Both the position numbers and the translations under genes were made by a program. Below are positions 17,024 to 25,263 of a stretch of DNA of 64,000 bases, piece by piece; position 1 is the first letter of the stretch, and each line of letters opens with the position of its first letter. The notes below the pieces were generated by a model, which worked only from the letters and a program-made list of their open reading frames with translations, was not told where the DNA came from and ran no database searches. Origin of the DNA: Dyadobacter sp. CY345 (GTDB lineage: Bacteria; Bacteroidota; Bacteroidia; Cytophagales; Spirosomataceae); NCBI RefSeq assembly GCF_021502725.1, contig NZ_JAKFFS010000002.1:1-64000 (forward strand). Direction: 5' to 3'.

Positions 17024-18406
17024 TCACAACGAATTGTCTTCATCGAATTTATCTGTGATCGCTTTCCGTATCGCCTGATGAGGACGCATTCCTGAACTTT
17101 TTGAACGGGTAACAGCTCTGTCAGAAGGATTCGACTTTGCGCGTAATGCGAGATTGGATACCGTCATGTGTCCGTTTCTCCAGTGTTCAAATTCTTCTTC
17201 CGTCATGATGTCACGGGTCACTTGTCCGTGGGCATAACCGTCTCCGAAAGACTGGATTCGACTATCTGTAAGGGCAAGTTTCCTTTCTTCTTCCAGATTT
17301 TCGATTTCAGTTCGGATATCGATTTCTTCCTGTTTTAATTCTTCCCAGGTAGGCAAGACAGCAATATCGTTTTCGAGAATATTTTTCTGAGCAAGTTGTT
17401 GGGTCAATGTCACCTGCAGCTCGTCCATTTGTTTTTCAATCTTCTTTTTGCGTCTTCTTAACCGCCATAATTTGGGATCAATCTGTAACCAGCGCATCCA
17501 GAAACCTTGCAGCACGGGCAACGCCATTCCTAGCGAGATTGCACCAGCAATTGCAAAAAGTACTCCACTCATTACGAAAGACAAAAGCGCCCAGGGACTA
17601 TTTACCAAGTTAAGATTTAGCTGGTCGGAGTTACGAAGTGCCTGTTCAATTTTATTGGTAAGTTCCGGGCTGTTGATCGGAGCACCGGTCATTGGGTCAA
17701 CCGCATTCAACTGTAATCCCTTCACTGATTTATTAATCGCTTCTTTCAATTTGTCGGTACGATATGCCTCATAACGAAACCAACCCAGGATGATCAGCGT
17801 AACAATCGCAAAAACTGATAAGATCAATTTGAATTTTGCATAACGACTTTTGGCCTTCTCAGTACCTTCCTTTTGATAAGGTTCCTCAATCAGTCGGTCG
17901 TATGCAGGTTTTAACAAGACAGATAACATGGCCAGACCAATTGCAAACGCCCATGCTTCGTTTGGGTTACGAATATTCAGGGCATATGCGACAATTTCAT
18001 GGGAAATAATAAGGTCACCAGCTATAAATGAAATTCCTGCAACAAGAAAGATAAGGCCAGCGACCAACGAATAATATGGTGCGGATTCTTTCCTCTTATC
18101 AAGCAGTTGTTCTGTCTGCTGTCCAATATTCCAGATGGAAGTATCAAGATCCTTGATTTTTTTTGCGCTGTGGTTTACACCCATAACCTGATCCTGAAGC
18201 TTATCATACGACTGCTTATGAACCCGAATTGTTTCCTGCCTTTTGTTTTTTATTGCATCAAGTTCAAATCGCTTTTGATTGAGGCGATCCAGCACCCAAT
18301 CGTGGCTAACATTACTCGACAAATATGCTTCATAAACCTGGCGGTCCAATCCTTCAAGGCCGCTTGCGTAGCCATGTTGGTAGTCGCTGTTTTGTTCGTC
18401 CATCAT
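17024..18406 (-). CDS. coiled-coil/four-helix membrane protein, unknown function (B)
   Basis: I do not recognise this 460-residue protein. Residues ~40-110 are a charged coiled coil. Helices follow at about 112-135 and 150-170, and another at about 193-213 (LILSVFAIVTLIILGWF). An extracytoplasmic loop with NAVDPMTGAPINSPELTNKI comes next, then a long hydrophobic helix (WALLSFVMSGVLFAIAGAIS). A second coiled coil (RRRKKKIEKQMDELQVTLTQQ) and a basic, low-complexity tail follow. The layout mirrors the adjacent upstream protein, 39 nt away. The two probably form a hetero-complex at the inner membrane with coiled coils in the cytoplasm. No enzymatic motif is visible. Confidence 0.7.
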   Translation of the reverse strand: MMDEQNSDYQHGYASGLEGLDRQVYEAYLSSNVSHDWVLDRLNQKRFELDAIKNKRQETIRVHKQSYDKLQDQVMGVNHSAKKIKDLDTSIWNIGQQTEQLLDKRKESAPYYSLVAGLIFLVAGISFIAGDLIISHEIVAYALNIRNPNEAWAFAIGLAMLSVLLKPAYDRLIEEPYQKEGTEKAKSRYAKFKLILSVFAIVTLIILGWFRYEAYRTDKLKEAINKSVKGLQLNAVDPMTGAPINSPELTNKIEQALRNSDQLNLNLVNSPWALLSFVMSGVLFAIAGAISLGMALPVLQGFWMRWLQIDPKLWRLRRRKKKIEKQMDELQVTLTQQLAQKNILENDIAVLPTWEELKQEEIDIRTEIENLEEERKLALTDSRIQSFGDGYAHGQVTRDIMTEEEFEHWRNGHMTVSNLALRAKSNPSDRAVTRSKSSGMRPHQAIRKAITDKFDEDNSL

Positions 18407-18445
18407 TTTTTAAGTTTTTATAACATTCGATGTGATGCGCAAAAA

Positions 18446-19588
18446 TTATTCCGCACTTCTTCTTATCTCCTGCAATTGCTTATTGCTTAGCTGGTTTTTC
18501 ATACGTCTTGCCAGAAAAAACTCGCTTTCAAAGAGTTTAATTAACATATCACGTCTTGCATAAATACGGTCGCGCTCTGTTTCGGACTGGCCTTGTTCAC
18601 GAAGAACCTGCCACTTTTTGATGCGTAATTCATCAATTTCACCTTTTAAAATCTGAATTTCATTCTCCCAGTTTTCTGAATTTTCGACGAATTCTTTACG
18701 ATTACGGTTACCATTGAACAGAATAAGCAAGTCGTTTCTCAAAACAGTTACGTTGCTGAGCAACAATTTTCCTGCAAAAAGAAACAGGAAGAAAACAAAT
18801 ACAAAAAGCGCAACTGCCTGCCAGGCGCCTTGATATGGCAAAGCATTGGCAAAAACAAATAGCGCTGCTGCAAAGGGTAAACCAACTTCTTCAAGCAACG
18901 AACGCCACGAAACACGGGATTCGGTATCATGAAACATTGAAATTCTGCCAAATAAACTGAACATACCAGCCAGAAAAATGCCCAGGGCGATCCATGAACT
19001 TTCGGCGAAAGCGGGTTTCAGAGATTCTCTGATCAGAAAAAAGTTGCCGGTACACATCGCTATGGAAAGTGTCAGGCCAATCAATGTGCGAGGCAACTGA
19101 TGATCACCATTAGGCCCGGAAGCTACCAGATTTCTGAGTTTTTCATTAAGTTCTTCCGAACGATTGTTTTTCTGACCAATAAATAAATTCAATTCCTGAA
19201 TGCGTTCGTTGTGCTGTTCGATGCTGCTCAAATGTTCCGCAGCCAGGTGTGAAAAGTATTTATGGATAATATCCGTTTTTTCAGTTGGATCGGATTCGGA
19301 TAACCCAAAAAGAACGCCTTCATCGCGTAAGGTATCTTCGTCTTGCAACCAATATGGAATAGCCACTTCGCTTTTGACTGTCAAGCCAGGATTTTTCTCA
19401 GGCTGGGTGAAATTATTATTAACTGTTGTCGGGTATGGGACAGATAAATTCGGTGTATTTTGGGGCATGGTATCTTTGAAGCCGGAGGTAGCTTCTATTG
19501 TTGTTTCAGGATTGGTGTCGTAAAAAATTTCTTCGTTTTTGTCGAAATAACGGAACCAGTTTGAGATACGTTCAGTGAATTTTCCCAT
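18446..19588 (-). CDS. coiled-coil/four-helix membrane protein, unknown function (A)
   Basis: I do not recognise this 380-residue protein. A disordered, Thr/Pro-rich N-terminus (to ~residue 90) leads into a helical segment with coiled-coil character (EQHNERIQELNLFIGQKNNR). Four hydrophobic helices span about residues 166-275. A long charged coiled coil then extends to the end (ENSENWENEIQILKGEIDEL onward). It matches the architecture of its downstream partner: coiled coil, four helices, coiled coil. It is 39 nt from that gene and 99 nt from the psi-like gene upstream. Structural paralogy is an inference from topology, not from clear residue identity. Confidence 0.7.
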   Translation of the reverse strand: MGKFTERISNWFRYFDKNEEIFYDTNPETTIEATSGFKDTMPQNTPNLSVPYPTTVNNNFTQPEKNPGLTVKSEVAIPYWLQDEDTLRDEGVLFGLSESDPTEKTDIIHKYFSHLAAEHLSSIEQHNERIQELNLFIGQKNNRSEELNEKLRNLVASGPNGDHQLPRTLIGLTLSIAMCTGNFFLIRESLKPAFAESSWIALGIFLAGMFSLFGRISMFHDTESRVSWRSLLEEVGLPFAAALFVFANALPYQGAWQAVALFVFVFFLFLFAGKLLLSNVTVLRNDLLILFNGNRNRKEFVENSENWENEIQILKGEIDELRIKKWQVLREQGQSETERDRIYARRDMLIKLFESEFFLARRMKNQLSNKQLQEIRRSAE

Positions 19589-19687
19589 AAGTTTTTCATG
19601 GATTTAGCCCGCAAGTATCCATCAAAACTGGCAACTAGCCAATATTATTGTGATGACCGGTGATTTAGTACTGTAAAGCGCTTGAAA

Positions 19688-20305
19688 CTAAGACTTTGGG
19701 AACATTTGTTTCAATGCAGTCCAGAGTTTTTTCTTTAAATCACGATCAGCTTCAATGACCGGAAGTGGATCAGTTAGTAAAAACCATATTCCTTCCACTT
19801 GCTTTGGCGTATAAGGCGGGAGTAAAAGATCGAGATGCAGTTTTATCAAAGGAACTCCAAACGTAATGAAATAATTGATGCGCTTTTCCGAGAGAACACT
19901 TCTTGCATCTGGTCCTGAAAGAAAACTGAAATTAAGTATATCCGAATTTTCCGGGGAATGTCCGACAGCTTTCAAAACATTATCCAAAAATAAAGCTTCA
20001 GATACAAGCATTTCGCGTTGTTTCGGTTCATCAACCAGTATGAGGACTTTATGATTTAAAACAGGAAACTGGGTTTGGGGAACAGCAGGTTTTGTTGGTT
20101 GTACAGCTTCTTCTCTAACAGTTGAAACAGGAATTGAAACAGTTTGTTTCAGTGTCGGAGTTTCGCTTTTTGTCTCAACTAATTCAGGTTGATCGATGAT
20201 TTCAGGGAGATTTTCTTGTTGCTGAGGCGCTATAATAATTTCTCCCGGCACTTGAAAAAGTACGTCATGCTGATATAAGATCTGGAAAAGTGCAGCTGAA
20301 TTCAT
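19688..20305 (-). CDS. small protein resembling DNA polymerase III psi subunit (tentative)
   Basis: This 205-residue protein has three parts. The N-terminal ~25 residues (LFQILYQHDVLFQVPGEI) are followed by a Pro/Thr/Val-rich linker to residue ~80. The C-terminal domain starts NHKVLILVDEPKQREMLVSE, continues with a strand-helix pattern, and ends in LLTDPLPVIEADRDLKKKLW. This order resembles the psi (HolD) subunit of the polymerase III clamp loader: a short N-terminal peptide, a linker, a UDG-like domain and a terminal TDP...LW helix. The resemblance is by eye and weak. In this operon-like run it lies between a secreted nuclease and two coiled-coil membrane proteins. Treat the product name as a hypothesis. 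Confidence 0.4.
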   Translation of the reverse strand: MNSAALFQILYQHDVLFQVPGEIIIAPQQQENLPEIIDQPELVETKSETPTLKQTVSIPVSTVREEAVQPTKPAVPQTQFPVLNHKVLILVDEPKQREMLVSEALFLDNVLKAVGHSPENSDILNFSFLSGPDARSVLSEKRINYFITFGVPLIKLHLDLLLPPYTPKQVEGIWFLLTDPLPVIEADRDLKKKLWTALKQMFPKS

Positions 20306-20332
20306 CGTTTGTATAACTATCCTAATCTGAAA

Positions 20333-20887
20333 TTACTGAATACTCCAAATGCCCAGCTTTTTCTTTTGTGCGTTAATTTCAAGATTAGCATATTCCTGAC
20401 TCGTAGAATACTTTTTGAAATGGATCGCCAGACCTCGCTGGACCAGTTCTTTGTTAAGCACGGAGCCATTTGGTAAAATTACTTCACCTAAAAGTCTTCC
20501 GTATCTGTCAAATTCACCGTTATGTTTTATCGTAACAATTTTATGAAAACATTTTTCAGAAGTATACTGCTTGGCAACTTTATAAAAAGGCTTTCCGCGT
20601 TCGGGAGAATTAATATGCAAAAATCGAATTCTGATAGCCTTTCCCTGGCGTAAACCAGCCTTTTTACCATCAAAAATAAATTTCATTTCTATGGTATCAC
20701 CATCCTGAATACCGATCACTTCTGCTTTCAGCGGGCTCGGCAAAGTGCTGGATTTAACAATCCCTTTATACTTGTCAACAGGTTGTTCTTTTTGTTTCAA
20801 AGACAGCAATCCTGGCAATAGGGAAAACGCAATAAGATAATGAACTAATAATCTGTAACTTGAAATTTTGGAAATTGGCACGCGCAT
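20333..20887 (-). CDS. thermonuclease-family (SNase-like) exported nuclease
   Basis: This 184-residue protein has a hydrophobic N-terminal segment (LLVHYLIAFSLLPGLLSL), giving a signal peptide or anchor, followed by a staphylococcal nuclease-like OB fold. The calcium and catalytic residues are recognisable: DGDT at 62-65, the arginine of IRIRFLHINSPE with the glutamate E96, and the second arginine in EFDRYGRLLGEV (R131). The motif order and spacing match the family. It is first in a same-direction run of nuclease, psi-like protein and two coiled-coil membrane proteins, with 27 nt to the next gene. Whether the function is nutritional DNA degradation or part of a system is open. Confidence 0.83.
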   Translation of the reverse strand: MRVPISKISSYRLLVHYLIAFSLLPGLLSLKQKEQPVDKYKGIVKSSTLPSPLKAEVIGIQDGDTIEMKFIFDGKKAGLRQGKAIRIRFLHINSPERGKPFYKVAKQYTSEKCFHKIVTIKHNGEFDRYGRLLGEVILPNGSVLNKELVQRGLAIHFKKYSTSQEYANLEINAQKKKLGIWSIQ

Positions 20888-20988
20888 TTATACTGAAAAG
20901 TTTGGACTGCAAAGGTAAGGAATACTTCGCAGCCAGAGACTTGTTAAGATTTGTTTATCTTTAAATAGACAAATTATTCCAACAGCTT

Positions 20989-21576
20989 ATGACCATTGAC
21001 CAGCTTGACATGGATGGTACTTATACCTACGCAGATTACCTTCAATGGACCTTTGAAGAGCGTTTGGAAATAATTCAAGGGAAAATCTTCAAAATGTCAC
21101 CAGCTCCTGACAGACGTCACCAGGATATTTCTTTTAAACTAGGTGTTGCAGTATATAACTTTTTACAGCAGACGACCTGTAAGGCATATATGGCACCGTT
21201 TGATGTCAGATTGTCTCGGTTGAAAAGGAAAGCGAGCCCAACTCAGGTTTACACCGTAGTGCAACCTGACATTTGTGTGATTTGTGATCTGGAAAAATTG
21301 GATGATCGTGGCTGTATTGGCGCGCCGGACCTTATTATTGAAATTCTTTCGCCTGGAAATTCTAAAAAGGAAATGAAGGAAAAGTTTGAGGTGTACGAAG
21401 AAAACGGCGTCAAAGAATATTGGCTGGTAAATTCTACTGAACACTTGGTACTTGTTTACATCCTCAATGACGAGGGTAAATACATTGGCTTGAAACCTTT
21501 TATAGAGGAAGAAATAATAACTTCCTCTATCCTGCCTGGCTTCGAAATGTTGGTCGGTGATATCTTTGCAGAATAA
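20989..21576 (+). CDS. Uma2-family (DUF820) PD-(D/E)XK nuclease-like protein
   Basis: This 195-residue Uma2 family protein has the restriction-endonuclease-like fold. It carries YLQWTFEERLEIIQGKIFKMSPAP at the N-terminus. The predicted catalytic block is GAPDLIIEILSPGNSKKEM (about 109-127), preceded by the strand VVQPDICVICD. Asp and Glu of PDLIIE, plus the lysine of the following helix, would form the PD-(D/E)XK site. Such proteins are common as multi-copy genes in Cyanobacteria and Bacteroidota, and their substrates are unknown. It is divergent from the nuclease gene at 20887 and ends 2 nt before the convergent cytochrome gene. Confidence 0.85.
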   Translation: MTIDQLDMDGTYTYADYLQWTFEERLEIIQGKIFKMSPAPDRRHQDISFKLGVAVYNFLQQTTCKAYMAPFDVRLSRLKRKASPTQVYTVVQPDICVICDLEKLDDRGCIGAPDLIIEILSPGNSKKEMKEKFEVYEENGVKEYWLVNSTEHLVLVYILNDEGKYIGLKPFIEEEIITSSILPGFEMLVGDIFAE

Positions 21577-21577
21577 A

Positions 21578-22006
21578 TTATTTTAATTTCAAGTCATACC
21601 ATTTAAAATCCTTCAATGGCGCGCGACGCGAAACCATTTGCTTCGGAGGGTAATTTTTTTCCAGATAATCCAAAACCTGTTTTTCAGTTTCGCCCAAATC
21701 CCAAAGGTTATGGTTTGCCTGCATCCAGCGGATTTTCTGTTTCCAGCCATCCCGGGTGAAATGATTAGCGCTGATCAGCTTTGTAGAATGGCAGCCTGTG
21801 CATTGCGCCTTTACCATGTATAGATTTTCATCCACCACAAGTCCGGTTTCCTTATCCAGTTTTGTTGTGTCAGATAAAAATCTGGTTGTAGAAATTGACG
21901 GAAGTTCATCAGAAGAAATTCCGTTTTGAGTTTTTGTTTCCTGTCGAAATGAACTGAATAAAATTCCCAGTCCCAGAAAAACGATGAGTGTTGCTTTGAT
22001 TCTCAT
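21578..22006 (-). CDS. c-type cytochrome, SorB-like subunit
   Basis: This 142-residue exported protein has a signal peptide (TLIVFLGLGILFSSF) and a single heme-attachment site CTGCH (C69, C72, H73). The rest is a short, mostly helical domain. It lies 24 nt downstream of the molybdenum oxidoreductase gene, in the same direction. This pair matches sulfite dehydrogenases in which SorA passes electrons to the cytochrome c subunit SorB in the periplasm. The axial Met is not certain; candidates are in the QMVS and WMQAN segments. Confidence 0.8.
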   Translation of the reverse strand: MRIKATLIVFLGLGILFSSFRQETKTQNGISSDELPSISTTRFLSDTTKLDKETGLVVDENLYMVKAQCTGCHSTKLISANHFTRDGWKQKIRWMQANHNLWDLGETEKQVLDYLEKNYPPKQMVSRRAPLKDFKWYDLKLK

Positions 22007-22030
22007 TTATATATTATTTTCCGGATCGTA

Positions 22031-23263
22031 TTATCCAACCTTAACAGCAATTCTTTCGCAGGCATTGTTCAAATAACCTCCCGGGTTCCATGCCGGAATA
22101 ACCATCGGCTGTGCAACTCCTTTTTCATCAGTCGCGCGAACCCAAACTTCATAATAACCTTTCACAGGAAATTTGATGTTGGTATTCCAGTGTTGCCAGG
22201 CAAGCCGGTTCGCTGGGGCTTCCAATTTGCAATCAAGCCAGGTCGCTCCGAAGTCAATGGAAACCTCTACTTTTTTTACAGAAAAATCACCCGCCCAGGC
22301 ATGTCCGCGCAAAGGTAGCGTGTCGTTTGAGGAAATCGATGCTCCTGTTTTAGGAAACGTAATCATCGATTTCACAGGCATAGACTCGATGATTCTGTAA
22401 AATTCATCAGTTGTTGGAATTTCAGTTCCTGGTGCAACAGGACTTTTCGGCATTTTGTAACTATGGCCTTCCATTTTTGCTCCATCATGCACTTTATTAC
22501 GAACGGAAATGCCACTTAACCATTTTCCTGAAACGGAAGCTGGCCAGCCGCCGATAACCAATCTCAAAGGAAATCCATGAAATTCCGGAATATCTTTTCC
22601 GTTCAACTGCCACGCAATCAAGGTTTCGTCTTCCATGGCTTTCGCAATAGGTACACCTCTTGAAATGGCTTCTTTTTTTGGATCTTTGCTTAAATGGAGA
22701 TCTTTTCCGTGATATCCGATATAAACAGCGTCACTTTTAACTCCTACATCGGCGAGAATATCTTTTAGTCTGACGCCCGTCCATTCCGAACAATGCACGG
22801 CACCTTGTCCCCATTGATTACCCGAAGCAGCGGGAAGATATCCTGAACGGCCATTTCCTCCACATTCAAGTGTAAGCTGATAGGTATAATGCTTGAATTT
22901 CTTTTTCAGATCGTCAAGCGTATAGGTTTTAGGAGCTTTGACAGATTCTCCGTCGATAGTCAGCGTCCAGGTTTTGACGTCAATAGTCTCCGGGATCAAA
23001 CCATTATTACGGATAAACATTTTGTCAACAGGCGTAATGCGGTCGTCCAACAAATCAAGCGGAGCTTCTACATTCCATGGGCGATCTCCCTGAACGATCA
23101 GGTTCGTATTTTTCCCTTTCAGAGCATCTTTTTCTCCGAAACCAATTGGTATATAATTTTTGGGTAGATTTTCAGCAAAAACAATTTCGCTTCCAAGTGT
23201 GGCAACGATTGCAGCTAGACTTGATTTTTTCAGGAAACCGCGTCTGTCAAAGAGATAATTCAT
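22031..23263 (-). CDS. periplasmic molybdopterin sulfite oxidase-like oxidoreductase (SorA-like)
   Basis: This 410-residue protein has a Tat-type leader (DRRGFLKKSS followed by a hydrophobic stretch), so it is folded with its cofactor before export. The sulfite-oxidase domain is clear, with the molybdenum-ligating cysteine C134 in TLECGGNGRSGY. Nearby conserved segments are AVHCSEWTGVRLKDIL and IAWQLNGKDIPEFHGFPLRLV. The C-terminal Mo-co dimerisation domain (KKVEVSIDFGATWLD) is present. With the CxxCH partner just downstream, the likely reaction is sulfite to sulfate, with electrons going to cytochrome c. Related enzymes of other substrates exist, so the substrate is inferred. Confidence 0.87.
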   Translation of the reverse strand: MNYLFDRRGFLKKSSLAAIVATLGSEIVFAENLPKNYIPIGFGEKDALKGKNTNLIVQGDRPWNVEAPLDLLDDRITPVDKMFIRNNGLIPETIDVKTWTLTIDGESVKAPKTYTLDDLKKKFKHYTYQLTLECGGNGRSGYLPAASGNQWGQGAVHCSEWTGVRLKDILADVGVKSDAVYIGYHGKDLHLSKDPKKEAISRGVPIAKAMEDETLIAWQLNGKDIPEFHGFPLRLVIGGWPASVSGKWLSGISVRNKVHDGAKMEGHSYKMPKSPVAPGTEIPTTDEFYRIIESMPVKSMITFPKTGASISSNDTLPLRGHAWAGDFSVKKVEVSIDFGATWLDCKLEAPANRLAWQHWNTNIKFPVKGYYEVWVRATDEKGVAQPMVIPAWNPGGYLNNACERIAVKVG

Positions 23264-23356
23264 ACTATGGGTTCAGCTTAATAACAATTATAACGGCTTT
23301 GTTCAGGAAACCTTATTTTCAAAGCTGTCAGAAGTTCAAATTTACCGAATTTACAA

Positions 23357-23390
23357 TAAAAAGGTTACCCTATTGAGGATAACCTTTTTA
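23357..23390. terminator. hairpin terminator after ferritin-like genes
   Basis: TAAAAAGGTTA (23357-23367) pairs perfectly with TAACCTTTTTA (23380-23390). It lies between the ferritin-like pair and the sulfite dehydrogenase pair on the minus strand, with T-runs in both orientations. The remaining ~115 nt to 23506 hold nothing recognised. Confidence 0.8.
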
Positions 23391-23506
23391 CATTTTCATG
23401 AATTATAGCGTGTAACACTGATTTTGAACTATCACTTGCACTGAAAGTGTATGTATATGTTCAACAGGGTGGGTTATGCGTTATTCATTCAGTTACCTTA
23501 AAGTTG

Positions 23507-24301
23507 TTATAAGAACAAGCCTGCAATGGCAAGTACCTGCTCTTTTGTAAGCGGTTCGTCGAATGCCTCGGTTATCGCAGCATCTGATTTTCCTGCAAGA
23601 CCTGTTAAGTTAACACCGCCCTGCATTTTGTTATCTTCACCTGCATAAACAGCAGCCGGAGCGCCTTCATTTCCTGTAATCCAAGATTTAATCGCAACAT
23701 TTCCAGTTGCAGCACCAAGTAATTTACGAACGATCGAAGCATGTCTTGCTTCAACAGAGTGAACTTGCAACGCATATTCAAGAAGAGCTGGGTCAGCCAT
23801 CAAGCCACCCGCCTGTCCTTTGTAAGCTCTAACTCCTGTATCCTCTAATGCGTGAGAAACAGTCAGGAATGTGTTGTAATCAGAGAAGACCGTAGCAAAA
23901 GCACCTTTTCCTGTAAAATCAAAAGCTGGTTTAGCGACTGCCTTAGCTCCAAGCGCACCTTTTAAAAATGCTACGTGCTGCGTTTCATGTTTTCCGATTT
24001 GCGTAAAAATCGTTTTATCACTTGCCGGAATCAGGTTTGCCGTTCCATTTGCTTGCTGATAGAAATCATCTTCCAGATATTCCAGCGTAAGCGCAAAGTT
24101 TAAGATATCAATTGCTCCTGCTGACTGTGCATAAGCTTTGTTAACAATGGATGCAAAAACTGTCGGCACTGCTGCTGCGGCAAGTTTACTTCCAATTTTG
24201 CTCATAAAATGACGGCGGGTTGCATGTTCCAAACGGCCCACTGCATCACCATCTATTTTTTGAATTTCGTCTACTATTTTGAAAATGTCCATATTGGTCA
24301 A
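23507..24301 (-). CDS. ferritin-like domain protein, exported
   Basis: This 264-residue protein has a long N-terminal region (MDIFKIVDEIQKID...) and a Tat-like stretch (RRHFMSKIGSKLAAAAVPTVFA), then a ferritin-like four-helix domain. Carboxylate and histidine metal ligands are visible in LEYLEDDFYQQ, IGKHETQHVAFLK, SHALEDTGVRAYKG and VHSVEARHASIVRKLLG. It belongs to the Ferritin_2 type of exported proteins, which may handle iron or oxygen stress in the periplasm; the exact role is unknown. It lies 21 nt downstream of a related paralogue and forms a pair with it. Confidence 0.85.
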   Translation of the reverse strand: MTNMDIFKIVDEIQKIDGDAVGRLEHATRRHFMSKIGSKLAAAAVPTVFASIVNKAYAQSAGAIDILNFALTLEYLEDDFYQQANGTANLIPASDKTIFTQIGKHETQHVAFLKGALGAKAVAKPAFDFTGKGAFATVFSDYNTFLTVSHALEDTGVRAYKGQAGGLMADPALLEYALQVHSVEARHASIVRKLLGAATGNVAIKSWITGNEGAPAAVYAGEDNKMQGGVNLTGLAGKSDAAITEAFDEPLTKEQVLAIAGLFL

Positions 24302-24322
24302 AAGTTGAAGTCTGTTGGAAAA

Positions 24323-25051
24323 TTATTTAGGTAGATTAGCGCCGCTGATCTTAGTTTTAACATAAGGCTGAACTGCTGCAAGAATCGTTGCAGATGCTGT
24401 CGCTTTATCTAAACCATTTGAATCAATCTGCGTATCACTGGCAAAACCAGCTGTTTTTGGCGTTAACAGATCGCTGATCGCTGCGGCATGACGCGCTTCA
24501 ACCGAGACAATTTTCCCAGCTAATGTCAGGTAAGTTGCATCCTTTATAAATTTGCCTGCACCATTATAAGCAGCGACTCCAGTATCTTCAAAAAGTTTGG
24601 CAGCTCCTAAAACTTGCGCCCGATTTGAAAAGTCAATGGAAGAGAAATCAACTTCAAGAGATGGAATGATCTGTGTTGGAGCAGCGGCTGTAAGAGCAGC
24701 TTTAAAGAAATCTCTGTGGATAACTTCGTGATCGCGGATGTCAGTAAGAATTGTAGTTTCAGCAGCCGTAATTCCTGTATATGGAGTTTTAATAACTTGC
24801 TCATAAAACGCTGCTTCAAGTTGCTCAAGCGCATAAGCATAATTCAAAATTCCTACGTCGCCACTTCCAAGATCAACCGTTCCCGAAGGAGGAGTTATCA
24901 TATCATCGTCATCATCTTTACATGCGCCAATGGCCAGTGTTCCCACTGCTGTTGCAATACCGGCTGAACGTAAGAATAGTCTTCTGTTCAAAACGGATCC
25001 GTCACCTTTCTTGGTTTCGGAATCTTTCTGTGTGATGTTATTATTGATCAT
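24323..25051 (-). CDS. ferritin-like domain lipoprotein
   Basis: This 242-residue paralogue of the next gene has a Tat-like RRLFLRSAG motif followed by a hydrophobic segment ending in IGACKDDDDD, which is also a lipobox-like cysteine. An acidic linker leads to the ferritin-like domain with the same ligand pattern: LEQLEAAFYEQ, IRDHEVIHRDFFK, LFEDTGVAAYNG and VSVEARHAAAISDL. It is predicted to be anchored to a membrane as a lipoprotein while its partner is soluble or otherwise exported. The start ATG is at 25051. The pair is one operon (21-nt gap). Confidence 0.85.
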   Translation of the reverse strand: MINNNITQKDSETKKGDGSVLNRRLFLRSAGIATAVGTLAIGACKDDDDDMITPPSGTVDLGSGDVGILNYAYALEQLEAAFYEQVIKTPYTGITAAETTILTDIRDHEVIHRDFFKAALTAAAPTQIIPSLEVDFSSIDFSNRAQVLGAAKLFEDTGVAAYNGAGKFIKDATYLTLAGKIVSVEARHAAAISDLLTPKTAGFASDTQIDSNGLDKATASATILAAVQPYVKTKISGANLPK

Positions 25052-25203
25052 AGCAATTAAAGGTTACGATTTTCTTCTCGCCCATCGAAAAGAGTATTTG
25101 GAAAACCTACGCCTGGAAAAATGCTTTAGATCGATACAGTAGAAAAAACGTATAAATTATTTGTTATTAATCATATTTATTTCGGGAGATTTGGTAACAT
25201 TAA

Positions 25204-25244
25204 AACACAAATGCCCGGAAATTAATTTTCCGGGCATTTGTGTT
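25204..25244. terminator. long hairpin terminator downstream of T9SS protein
   Basis: Arms beginning AACACAAATGCCCGGAAATT pair with their near-perfect complement ending in GGGCATTTGTGTT. The hairpin sits 20 nt after the stop of the 4.1-kb minus-strand gene. Confidence 0.85.
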
Positions 25245-25263
25245 ATTGATCAAAAACTGAATT

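Noticed and set aside
16474-20305. holD-rimI type pairing as in E. coli
   Set aside because: The acetyltransferase is RimJ/RimL-like, not RimI-like, and two membrane-protein genes separate it from the psi-like gene.
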